Below are positions 1 through 10,700 of a stretch of DNA of 27,500 bases, piece by piece (position 1 is the stretch's first letter; every line of letters begins with the position of its first letter). Location of the stretch: contig NW_026970970.1 in NCBI RefSeq assembly GCF_963678635.1, positions 27,501 to 55,000 of the forward strand. The letters are read 5' to 3'. Under the pieces are notes generated by a model. It did no database searches. It was not told the DNA's origin and saw only the letters and a program-made list of their open reading frames with translations. Both the position numbers and the translations under genes were made by a program. The stretch is from Symsagittifera roscoffensis. Its lineage: Eukaryota; Xenacoelomorpha; Acoela; Convolutidae.

Positions 1-1080
1 CGAAAGATGGTTTAAAGAGAGTTGACCTGATGCAAGTTAGGTTGACTCAAGGTGATCCTTCTTGGTGATCCTTTGATAGATGGTCCATCTAAGATGGTCC
101 ATCTAAGAGTTGATCTAACTAAGGTTAGATTAGCTCAAGGTAGTCCTTAATGGATCACCTCAGATTCCCGAAAGATGGTTTAAAGAGAGTTAACCTGATG
201 CAAGTTAGGTTGACTCAAGGTGATCCTTCTTGGTGATCCTTTGATAGATGGTCCATCTAAGATGGTCCATCTAAGAGTTGATCTAACTAAGGTTAGATTA
301 GCTCAAGGTAGTCCTTAATGGATCACCTCAGATTCCCGAAAGATGGTTTAAAGAGAGTTAACCTGATGCAAGTTAGGTTGACTCAAGGTGATCCTTCTTG
401 GTGATCCTTTGATAGATGGTCCATCTAAGATGGTCCATCTAAGAGTTGATCTAACTAAGGTTAGATTAGCTCAAGGTAGTCCTTAATGGATCACCTCAGA
501 TTCCCGAAAGATGGTTTAAAGAGAGTTAACCTGATGCAAGTTAGGTTGACTCAAGGTGATCCTTCTTGGTGATCCTTTGATAGATGGTCCATCTAAGATG
601 GTCCATCTAAGAGTTGATCTAACTAAGGTTAGATTAGCTCAAGGTAGTCCTTAATGGATCACCTTAGATTCCCGAAAGATGGTTTAAAGAGAGTTGACCT
701 GATGCAAGTTAGGTTGACTCAAGGTGATCCTTCTTGGTGATCCTTTGATAGATGGTCCATCTAAGATGGTCCATCTAAGAGTTGATCTAACTAAGGTTAG
801 ATTAGCTCAAGGTAGTCCTTAATGGATCACCTCAGATTCCCGAAAGATGGTTTAAAGAGAGTTAACCTGATGCAAGTTAGGTTGACTCAAGGTGATCCTT
901 CTTGGTGATCCTTTGATAGATGGTCCATCTAAGATGGTCCATCTAGAGTTGATCTAACTAAGGTTAGATTAGCTCAAGGTAGTCCGTAATGGATCACCTT
1001 AGATTCCCGAAAGATGGTTTAAAGAGAGTTAACCTGATGCAAGTTAGGTTGACTCAAGGTGATCCTTCATGGTGATCCTT
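1..1080. repeat. IGS tandem array of a 168-bp repeat
   Basis: The phrase CGAAAGATGGTTTAAAGAGA starts at 1, 169, 337, 505, 673, 841 and 1008, giving a 168-bp period; the sixth unit is 167 bp because one A is lost near 945. The seventh copy is partial and ends near 1080. The array probably continues left of the window. Each unit is itself a decayed dimer: AGAGTTGA(T/C)CT...CTCAAGGT(A/G) occurs at about 18 and 106. It also holds a 14-bp direct duplication of GATGGTCCATCTAA, whose core GATGG-T-CCATC is palindromic. Copies differ at only a few sites (GTTGACC/GTTAACC, CACCTCAG/CACCTTAG). No coding content is seen. This is ordinary homogenised spacer satellite in structure, but one copy also lies in ITS1 (about 23378-23533). 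Confidence 0.97.
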
Positions 1081-1175
1081 AGAAAGTCCATGATGGCAAG
1101 AGAGACGGTGGTGCATGATAGCATGAGACTGGGGATTGGCTCCCAGTCAAAGTACCTTGCTCTGTGGTGCATCAT
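1081..1175 (+). repeat. Dispersed hairpin element, IGS copy
   Basis: This stretch follows the last 168-bp copy. It contains CGGTGGTGCATG (1106-1117) and an inverted repeat GACTGGG (1127-1133) / CCCAGTC (1142-1148), followed by AAAGTACCTTGC. Close relatives of the same block lie in ITS1 (23052-23351 and 23541-23670), and a more distant relative is the core of the 5' ETS repeats (20294-21007). The arrangement '168-bp repeat end, then hairpin element' recurs in ITS1. Function is unknown; it may be a structured part of the precursor or a substrate of spacer recombination. Confidence 0.85.
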
Positions 1176-1399
1176 ATTAAGAGAGAGTCAGATTCCCGAA
1201 AGAAGGCTTGATTAGAGTTGCTTAGACTCAAGCAAGTCAGTCAAGTTAACTTAGTTAAGTTAAGTAAGTTAGCTTGACTCAAGGCGGTGACGATGTACGG
1301 TCAAGTAAAAGTAGCAAGTACCCGAAAGATAGCCGAAAGACGGTTAAGTAGCAAGTAAACGAATTTCAGCGAAGTCCCAACGTCAGAAACTGGGAGAGC
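1176..1399. other. IGS sequence with short palindromes and repeat remnants
   Basis: No gene is seen. The stretch contains remnants of the 168-bp unit junction (CCCGAAAGA at about 1195 and 1321), an inverted repeat GCTTGA (1206-1211) / TCAAGC (1228-1233), and a near-perfect palindrome TTAACTTA-GT-TAAGTTAA (1246-1263). Short variants of AAGTTAGCTTGACTCAAGG echo the 168-bp unit, so part of this looks like a decayed edge of that array. Confidence 0.6.
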
Positions 1400-1560
1400 A
1401 CCAGGATGCTCGGAGGCCTACTTCTGCCTGGTCTTCATTCCAATTAAAGACACTGACCGATCAGAAAGCAAGTAGGTACTAACTAACGCTAGTACCTAGA
1501 AGAACTGCTTTAGGAGTCAACTATCAGCAGTAGCAGTCGGTCTGAGCTCTTTCACGAGCT
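1400..1560. other. Cluster of inverted repeats (possible structured RNA or IGS element)
   Basis: Consecutive inverted repeats occur here: ACCAGG (1400-1405) with CCTGGT (1427-1432); GACCGA (1455-1460) with TCGGTC (1537-1542), enclosing TAGGTACT (1473-1480) with AGTACCTA (1491-1498) and CTGCT (1505-1509) with AGCAG (1526-1530); then AGCTC (1545-1549) with GAGCT (1556-1560). Together they can fold as a hairpin, a multibranched stem and a hairpin. I do not recognise it as 5S rRNA, tRNA, a spliceosomal RNA or a spliced leader. It may be an IGS regulatory or terminator structure, or chance. The strand is not determined. Confidence 0.35.
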
Positions 1561-1644
1561 AAAAGCTGGGCAGTGTTAAAGAGATGAACCAGTGAAGAGA
1601 AGGAAGAAAAGATTGAATAAGCACCAGTAACAATGTTACTACAC

Positions 1645-1684
<40 letters not shown>

Positions 1685-1727
1685 TCTTTTGTGCCAGTAA
1701 TACTCATTTAGGAGTCAAATTTTGTCA
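1561..1727. other. IGS segment with 32-nt T run before the 368-bp array
   Basis: No gene is seen. Positions 1650-1681 are an uninterrupted run of 32 T on the + strand. After it comes CCAGTAATACTCATTTAGGAG (1694-1714 by position), which recurs with one mismatch at 19866-19886 on the other side of the satellite array. The run length may not be exact, because long homopolymers are error-prone in assemblies. Confidence 0.7.
1694..1714 (+). promoter_or_regulatory. Duplicated array-flanking motif, left copy (candidate spacer promoter element)
   Basis: The motif contains AATACTCATTTAGGAG (1699-1714), identical to 19871-19886; with the preceding CCAGN, 20 of 21 positions match. Both copies adjoin A/T homopolymer-rich DNA, and together they bracket the 368-bp array. 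In other animals spacer promoters duplicate parts of the gene promoter, so this is a candidate. No transcription start can be read from the sequence, so the role is inference only. Confidence 0.3.
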
Positions 1728-1762
1728 ATATGCTTGATGGTCAGCTGCATGAAAAAGATGGG
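1728..1762. repeat. Truncated first copy of the 368-bp satellite
   Basis: ATATGCTTGATGGTCAGC through GATGGG matches the internal part of the 368-bp unit. It then jumps directly to TCTTAGAACC, skipping about 170 bp of the unit. The jump falls where GAAAAAGATGG and GAAAAATAGG resemble each other, which fits a microhomology or slippage deletion at the array edge. Confidence 0.85.
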
Positions 1763-4700
1763 TCTTAGAACCACCTTAGATGAGCTTGCGCGACCCTTGG
1801 TTGAGCTGCAGGAGCGACTGATCGAAGCGGAAGACCCCTATTTTGAGCTGAAAAATGGGGGTCTCAGGGCTCTAAAACGCTTGTTTGAGCTTGAAGGAGT
1901 GCTCGCACAGCTCACTTTCAATTTTAGCGAAGTTAGATATGCTTGATGGTCAGCTGCATGAAAAAGATGGGAGCTGTGCGACCAGTGGTTCAAAAGTTAT
2001 GACCCGAGCCGTAAACAAGCTCAAAATGAGGTCCAAAACTGACGAAGTTGCTTCAGTTGGCTTGAAAGTTAACAAAGCTTGCTCGTAGAGCTTCCGGGAT
2101 AGGCCCATTCGCTTCCTCGTGAAAAATAGGTCTTAGAACCACCTTAGATGAGCTTGCGCGACCCTTGGTTGAGCTGCAGGAGCGACTGATCGAAGCGGAA
2201 GACCCCTATTTTGAGCTGAAAAATGGGGGTCTCAGGGCTCTAAAACGCTTGTTTGAGCTTGAAGGAGTGCTCGCACAGCTCACTTTCAATTTTAGCGAAG
2301 TTAGATATGCTTGATGGTCAGCTGCATGAAAAAGATGGGAGCTGTGCGACCAGTGGTTCAAAAGTTATGACCCGAGCCGTAAACAAGCTCAAAATGAGGT
2401 CCAAAACTGACGAAGTTGCTTCAGTTGGCTTGAAAGTTAACAAAGCTTGCTCGTAGAGCTTCCGGGATAGGCCCATTCGCTTCCTCGTGAAAAATAGGTC
2501 TTAGAACCACCTTAGATGAGCTTGCGCGACCCTTGGTTGAGCTGCAGGAGCGACTGATCGAAGCGGAAGACCCCTATTTTGAGCTGAAAAATGGGGGTCT
2601 CAGGGCTCTAAAACGCTTGTTTGAGCTTGAAGGAGTGCTCGCACAGCTCACTTTCAATTTTAGCGAAGTTAGATATGCTTGATGGTCAGCTGCATGAAAA
2701 AGATGGGAGCTGTGCGACCAGTGGTTCAAAAGTTATGACCCGAGCCGTAAACAAGCTCAAAATGAGGTCCAAAACTGACGAAGTTGCTTCAGTTGGCTTG
2801 AAAGTTAACAAAGCTTGCTCGTAGAGCTTCCGGGATAAGCCCATTCGCTTCCTCGTGAAAAATAGGTCTTAGAACCACCTTAGATGAGCTTGCGCGACCC
2901 TTGGTTGAGCTGCAGGAGCGACTGATCGAAGCGGAAGACCCCTATTTTGAGCTGAAAAATGGGGGTCTCAGGGCTCTAAAACGCTTGTTTGAGCTTGAAG
3001 GAGTGCTCGCACAGCTCACTTTCAATTTTAGCGAAGTTAGATATGCTTGATGGTCAGCTGCATGAAAAAGATGGGAGCTGTGCGACCAGTGGTTCAAAAG
3101 TTATGACCCGAGCCGTAAACAAGCTCAAAATGAGGTCCAAAACTGACGAAGTTGCTTCAGTTGGCTTGAAAGTTAACAAAGCTTGCTCGTAGAGCTTCCG
3201 GGATAGGCCCATTCGCTTCCTCGTGAAAAATAGGTCTTAGAACCACCTTAGATGAGCTTGCGCGACCCTTGGTTGAGCTGCAGGAGCGACTGATCGAAGC
3301 GGAAGACCCCTATTTTGAGCTGAAAAATGGGGGTCTCAGGGCTCTAAAACGCTTGTTTGAGCTTGAAGGAGTGCTCGCACAGCTCACTTTCAATTTTAGC
3401 GAAGTTAGATATGCTTGATGGTCAGCTGCATGAAAAAGATGGGAGCTGTGCGACCAGTGGTTCAAAAGTTATGACCCGAGCCGTAAACAAGCTCAAAATG
3501 AGGTCCAAAACTGACGAAGTTGCTTCAGTTGGCTTGAAAGTTAACAAAGCTTGCTCGTAGAGCTTCCGGGATAGGCCCATTCGCTTCCTCGTGAAAAATA
3601 GGTCTTAGAACCACCTTAGATGAGCTTGCGCGACCCTTGGTTGAGCTGCAGGAGCGACTGATCGAAGCGGAAGACCCCTATTTTGAGCTGAAAAATGGGG
3701 GTCTCAGGGCTCTAAAACGCTTGTTTGAGCTTGAAGGAGTGCTCGCACAGCTCACTTTCAATTTTAGCGAAGTTAGATATGCTTGATGGTCAGCTGCATG
3801 AAAAAGATGGGAGCTGTGCGACCAGTGGTTCAAAAGTTATGACCCGAGCCGTAAACAAGCTCAAAATGAGGTCCAAAACTGACGAAGTTGCTTCAGTTGG
3901 CTTGAAAGTTAACAAAGCTTGCTCGTAGAGCTTCCGGGATAAGCCCATTCGCTTCCTCGTGAAAAATAGGTCTTAGAACCACCTTAGATGAGCTTGCGCG
4001 ACCCTTGGTTGAGCTGCAGGAGCGACTGATCGAAGCGGAAGACCCCTATTTTGAGCTGAAAAATGGGGGTCTCAGGGCTCTAAAACGCTTGTTTGAGCTT
4101 GAAGGAGTGCTCGCACAGCTCACTTTCAATTTTAGCGAAGTTAGATATGCTTGATGGTCAGCTGCATGAAAAAGATGGGAGCTGTGCGACCAGTGGTTCA
4201 AAAGTTATGACCCGAGCCGTAAACAAGCTCAAAATGAGGTCCAAAACTGACGAAGTTGCTTCAGTTGGCTTGAAAGTTAACAAAGCTTGCTCGTAGAGCT
4301 TCCGGGATAGGCCCATTCGCTTCCTCGTGAAAAATAGGTCTTAGAACCACCTTAGATGAGCTTGCGCGACCCTTGGTTGAGCTGCAGGAGCGACTGATCG
4401 AAGCGGAAGACCCCTATTTTGAGCTGAAAAATGGGGGTCTCAGGGCTCTAAAACGCTTGTTTGAGCTTGAAGGAGTGCTCGCACAGCTCACTTTCAATTT
4501 TAGCGAAGTTAGATATGCTTGATGGTCAGCTGCATGAAAAAGATGGGAGCTGTGCGACCAGTGGTTCAAAAGTTATGACCCGAGCCGTAAACAAGCTCAA
4601 AATGAGGTCCAAAACTGACGAAGTTGCTTCAGTTGGCTTGAAAGTTAACAAAGCTTGCTCGTAGAGCTTCCGGGATAGGCCCATTCGCTTCCTCGTGAAA

Positions 4701-7700
4701 AATAGGTCTTAGAACCACCTTAGATGAGCTTGCGCGACCCTTGGTTGAGCTGCAGGAGCGACTGATCGAAGCGGAAGACCCCTATTTTGAGCTGAAAAAT
4801 GGGGGTCTCAGGGCTCTAAAACGCTTGTTTGAGCTTGAAGGAGTGCTCGCACAGCTCACTTTCAATTTTAGCGAAGTTAGATATGCTTGATGGTCAGCTG
4901 CATGAAAAAGATGGGAGCTGTGCGACCAGTGGTTCAAAAGTTATGACCCGAGCCGTAAACAAGCTCAAAATGAGGTCCAAAACTGACGAAGTTGCTTCAG
5001 TTGGCTTGAAAGTTAACAAAGCTTGCTCGTAGAGCTTCCGGGATAAGCCCATTCGCTTCCTCGTGAAAAATAGGTCTTAGAACCACCTTAGATGAGCTTG
5101 CGCGACCCTTGGTTGAGCTGCAGGAGCGACTGATCGAAGCGGAAGACCCCTATTTTGAGCTGAAAAATGGGGGTCTCAGGGCTCTAAAACGCTTGTTTGA
5201 GCTTAAAGGAGTGCTCGCACAGCTCACTTTCAATTTTAGCGAAGTTAGATATGCTTGATGGTCAGCTGCATGAAAAAGATGGGAGCTGTGCGACCAGTGG
5301 TTCAAAAGTTATGACCCGAGCCGTAAACAAGCTCAAAATGAGGTCCAAAACTGACGAAGTTGCTTCAGTTGGCTTGAAAGTTAACAAAGCTTGCTCGTAG
5401 AGCTTCCGGGATAGGCCCATTCGCTTCCTCGTGAAAAATAGGTCTTAGAACCACCTTAGATGAGCTTGCGCGACCCTTGGTTGAGCTGCAGGAGCGACTG
5501 ATCGAAGCGGAAGACCCCTATTTTGAGCTGAAAAATGGGGGTCTCAGGGCTCTAAAACGCTTGTTTGAGCTTGAAGGAGTGCTCGCACAGCTCACTTTCA
5601 ATTTTAGCGAAGTTAGATATGCTTGATGGTCAGCTGCATGAAAAAGATGGGAGCTGTGCGACCAGTGGTTCAAAAGTTATGACCCGAGCCGTAAACAAGC
5701 TCAAAATGAGGTCCAAAACTGACGAAGTTGCTTCAGTTGGCTTGAAAGTTAACAAAGCTTGCTCGTAGAGCTTCCGGGATAAGCCCATTCGCTTCCTCGT
5801 GAAAAATAGGTCTTAGAACCACCTTAGATGAGCTTGCGCGACCCTTGGTTGAGCTGCAGGAGCGACTGATCGAAGCGGAAGACCCCTATTTTGAGCTGAA
5901 AAATGGGGGTCTCAGGGCTCTAAAACGCTTGTTTGAGCTTGAAGGAGTGCTCGCACAGCTCACTTTCAATTTTAGCGAAGTTAGATATGCTTGATGGTCA
6001 GCTGCATGAAAAAGATGGGAGCTGTGCGACCAGTGGTTCAAAAGTTATGACCCGAGCCGTAAACAAGCTCAAAATGAGGTCCAAAACTGACGAAGTTGCT
6101 TCAGTTGGCTTGAAAGTTAACAAAGCTTGCTCGTAGAGCTTCCGGGATAGGCCCATTCGCTTCCTCGTGAAAAATAGGTCTTAGAACCACCTTAGATGAG
6201 CTTGCGCGACCCTTGGTTGAGCTGCAGGAGCGACTGATCGAAGCGGAAGACCCCTATTTTGAGCTGAAAAATGGGGGTCTCAGGGCTCTAAAACGCTTGT
6301 TTGAGCTTGAAGGAGTGCTCGCACAGCTCACTTTCAATTTTAGCGAAGTTAGATATGCTTGATGGTCAGCTGCATGAAAAAGATGGGAGCTGTGCGACCA
6401 GTGGTTCAAAAGTTATGACCCGAGCCGTAAACAAGCTCAAAATGAGGTCCAAAACTGACGAAGTTGCTTCAGTTGGCTTGAAAGTTAACAAAGCTTGCTC
6501 GTAGAGCTTCCGGGATAAGCCCATTCGCTTCCTCGTGAAAAATAGGTCTTAGAACCACCTTAGATGAGCTTGCGCGACCCTTGGTTGAGCTGCAGGAGCG
6601 ACTGATCGAAGCGGAAGACCCCTATTTTGAGCTGAAAAATGGGGGTCTCAGGGCTCTAAAACGCTTGTTTGAGCTTGAAGGAGTGCTCGCACAGCTCACT
6701 TTCAATTTTAGCGAAGTTAGATATGCTTGATGGTCAGCTGCATGAAAAAGATGGGAGCTGTGCGACCAGTGGTTCAAAAGTTATGACCCGAGCCGTAAAC
6801 AAGCTCAAAATGAGGTCCAAAACTGACGAAGTTGCTTCAGTTGGCTTGAAAGTTAACAAAGCTTGCTCGTAGAGCTTCCGGGATAGGCCCATTCGCTTCC
6901 TCGTGAAAAATAGGTCTTAGAACCACCTTAGATGAGCTTGCGCGACCCTTGGTTGAGCTGCAGGAGCGACTGATCGAAGCGGAAGACCCCTATTTTGAGC
7001 TGAAAAATGGGGGTCTCAGGGCTCTAAAACGCTTGTTTGAGCTTGAAGGAGTGCTCGCACAGCTCACTTTCAATTTTAGCGAAGTTAGATATGCTTGATG
7101 GTCAGCTGCATGAAAAAGATGGGAGCTGTGCGACCAGTGGTTCAAAAGTTATGACCCGAGCCGTAAACAAGCTCAAAATGAGGTCCAAAACTGACGAAGT
7201 TGCTTCAGTTGGCTTGAAAGTTAACAAAGCTTGCTCGTAGAGCTTCCGGGATAAGCCCATTCGCTTCCTCGTGAAAAATAGGTCTTAGAACCACCTTAGA
7301 TGAGCTTGCGCGACCCTTGGTTGAGCTGCAGGAGCGACTGATCGAAGCGGAAGACCCCTATTTTGAGCTGAAAAATGGGGGTCTCAGGGCTCTAAAACGC
7401 TTGTTTGAGCTTGAAGGAGTGCTCGCACAGCTCACTTTCAATTTTAGCGAAGTTAGATATGCTTGATGGTCAGCTGCATGAAAAAGATGGGAGCTGTGCG
7501 ACCAGTGGTTCAAAAGTTATGACCCGAGCCGTAAACAAGCTCAAAATGAGGTCCAAAACTGACGAAGTTGCTTCAGTTGGCTTGAAAGTTAACAAAGCTT
7601 GCTCGTAGAGCTTCCGGGATAAGCCCATTCGCTTCCTCGTGAAAAATAGGTCTTAGAACCACCTTAGATGAGCTTGCGCGACCCTTGGTTGAGCTGCAGG

Positions 7701-10700
7701 AGCGACTGATCGAAGCGGAAGACCCCTATTTTGAGCTGAAAAATGGGGGTCTCAGGGCTCTAAAACGCTTGTTTGAGCTTGAAGGAGTGCTCGCACAGCT
7801 CACTTTCAATTTTAGCGAAGTTAGATATGCTTGATGGTCAGCTGCATGAAAAAGATGGGAGCTGCGCGACCAGTGGTTCAAAAGTTATGACCCGAGCCGT
7901 AAACAAGCTCAAAATGAGGTCCAAAACTGACGAAGTTGCTTCAGTTGGCTTGAAAGTTAACAAAGCTTGCTCGTAGAGCTTCCGGGATAGGCCCATTCGC
8001 TTCCTCGTGAAAAATAGGTCTTAGAACCACCTTAGATGAGCTTGCGCGACCCTTGGTTGAGCTGCAGGAGCGACTGATCGAAGCGGAAGACCCCTATTTT
8101 GAGCTGAAAAATGGGGGTCTCAGGGCTCTAAAACGCTTGTTTGAGCTTGAAGGAGTGCTCGCACAGCTCACTTTCAATTTTAGCGAAGTTAGATATGCTT
8201 GATGGTCAGCTGCATGAAAAAGATGGGAGCTGTGCGACCAGTGGTTCAAAAGTTATGACCCGAGCCGTAAACAAGCTCAAAATGAGGTCCAAAACTGACG
8301 AAGTTGCTTCAGTTGGCTTGAAAGTTAACAAAGCTTGCTCGTAGAGCTTCCGGGATAGGCCCATTCGCTTCCTCGTGAAAAATAGGTCTTAGAACCACCT
8401 TAGATGAGCTTGCGCGACCCTTGGTTGAGCTGCAGGAGCGACTGATCGAAGCGGAAGACCCCTATTTTGAGCTGAAAAATGGGGGTCTCAGGGCTCTAAA
8501 ACGCTTGTTTGAGCTTGAAGGAGTGCTCGCACAGCTCACTTTCAATTTTAGCGAAGTTAGATATGCTTGATGGTCAGCTGCATGAAAAAGATGGGAGCTG
8601 TGCGACCAGTGGTTCAAAAGTTATGACCCGAGCCGTAAACAAGCTCAAAATGAGGTCCAAAACTGACGAAGTTGCTTCAGTTGGCTTGAAAGTTAACAAA
8701 GCTTGCTCGTAGAGCTTCCGGGATAAGCCCATTCGCTTCCTCGTGAAAAATAGGTCTTAGAACCACCTTAGATGAGCTTGCGCGACCCTTGGTTGAGCTG
8801 CAGGAGCGACTGATCGAAGCGGAAGACCCCTATTTTGAGCTGAAAAATGGGGGTCTCAGGGCTCTAAAACGCTTGTTTGAGCTTGAAGGAGTGCTCGCAC
8901 AGCTCACTTTCAATTTTAGCGAAGTTAGATATGCTTGATGGTCAGCTGCATGAAAAAGATGGGAGCTGTGCGACCAGTGGTTCAAAAGTTATGACCCGAG
9001 CCGTAAACAAGCTCAAAATGAGGTCCAAAACTGACGAAGTTGCTTCAGTTGGCTTGAAAGTTAACAAAGCTTGCTCGTAGAGCTTCCGGGATAGGCCCAT
9101 TCGCTTCCTCGTGAAAAATAGGTCTTAGAACCACCTTAGATGAGCTTGCGCGACCCTTGGTTGAGCTGCAGGAGCGACTGATCGAAGCGGAAGACCCCTA
9201 TTTTGAGCTGAAAAATGGGGGTCTCAGGGCTCTAAAACGCTTGTTTGAGCTTGAAGGAGTGCTCGCACAGCTCACTTTCAATTTTAGCGAAGTTAGATAT
9301 GCTTGATGGTCAGCTGCATGAAAAAGATGGGAGCTGTGCGACCAGTGGTTCAAAAGTTATGACCCGAGCCGTAAACAAGCTCAAAATGAGGTCCAAAACT
9401 GACGAAGTTGCTTCAGTTGGCTTGAAAGTTAACAAAGCTTGCTCGTAGAGCTTCCGGGATAGGCCCATTCGCTTCCTCGTGAAAAATAGGTCTTAGAACC
9501 ACCTTAGATGAGCTTGCGCGACCCTTGGTTGAGCTGCAGGAGCGACTGATCGAAGCGGAAGACCCCTATTTTGAGCTGAAAAATGGGGGTCTCAGGGCTC
9601 TAAAACGCTTGTTTGAGCTTGAAGGAGTGCTCGCACAGCTCACTTTCAATTTTAGCGAAGTTAGATATGCTTGATGGTCAGCTGCATGAAAAAGATGGGA
9701 GCTGTGCGACCAGTGGTTCAAAAGTTATGACCCGAGCCGTAAACAAGCTCAAAATGAGGTCCAAAACTGACGAAGTTGCTTCAGTTGGCTTGAAAGTTAA
9801 CAAAGCTTGCTCGTAGAGCTTCCGGGATAAGCCCATTCGCTTCCTCGTGAAAAATAGGTCTTAGAACCACCTTAGATGAGCTTGCGCGACCCTTGGTTGA
9901 GCTGCAGGAGCGACTGATCGAAGCGGAAGACCCCTATTTTGAGCTGAAAAATGGGGGTCTCAGGGCTCTAAAACGCTTGTTTGAGCTTGAAGGAGTGCTC
10001 GCACAGCTCACTTTCAATTTTAGCGAAGTTAGATATGCTTGATGGTCAGCTGCATGAAAAAGATGGGAGCTGTGCGACCAGTGGTTCAAAAGTTATGACC
10101 CGAGCCGTAAACAAGCTCAAAATGAGGTCCAAAACTGACGAAGTTGCTTCAGTTGGCTTGAAAGTTAACAAAGCTTGCTCGTAGAGCTTCCGGGATAGGC
10201 CCATTCGCTTCCTCGTGAAAAATAGGTCTTAGAACCACCTTAGATGAGCTTGCGCGACCCTTGGTTGAGCTGCAGGAGCGACTGATCGAAGCGGAAGACC
10301 CCTATTTTGAGCTGAAAAATGGGGGTCTCAGGGCTCTAAAACGCTTGTTTGAGCTTGAAGGAGTGCTCGCACAGCTCACTTTCAATTTTAGCGAAGTTAG
10401 ATATGCTTGATGGTCAGCTGCATGAAAAAGATGGGAGCTGTGCGACCAGTGGTTCAAAAGTTATGACCCGAGCCGTAAACAAGCTCAAAATGAGGTCCAA
10501 AACTGACGAAGTTGCTTCAGTTGGCTTGAAAGTTAACAAAGCTTGCTCGTAGAGCTTCCGGGATAGGCCCATTCGCTTCCTCGTGAAAAATAGGTCTTAG
10601 AACCACCTTAGATGAGCTTGCGCGACCCTTGGTTGAGCTGCAGGAGCGACTGATCGAAGCGGAAGACCCCTATTTTGAGCTGAAAAATGGGGGTCTCAGG

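Noticed and set aside
1160-1660. 5S rRNA, tRNA or spliced-leader gene in the IGS
   Set aside because: I compared the inverted-repeat region with remembered 5S and tRNA landmarks on both strands and found no internal promoter boxes or conserved core; left as an unclassified structured element.
1722-1946. 74-codon forward frame at the left array border
   Set aside because: It spans the truncated and first full satellite copies and reads the repeat in another frame; no independent coding evidence.
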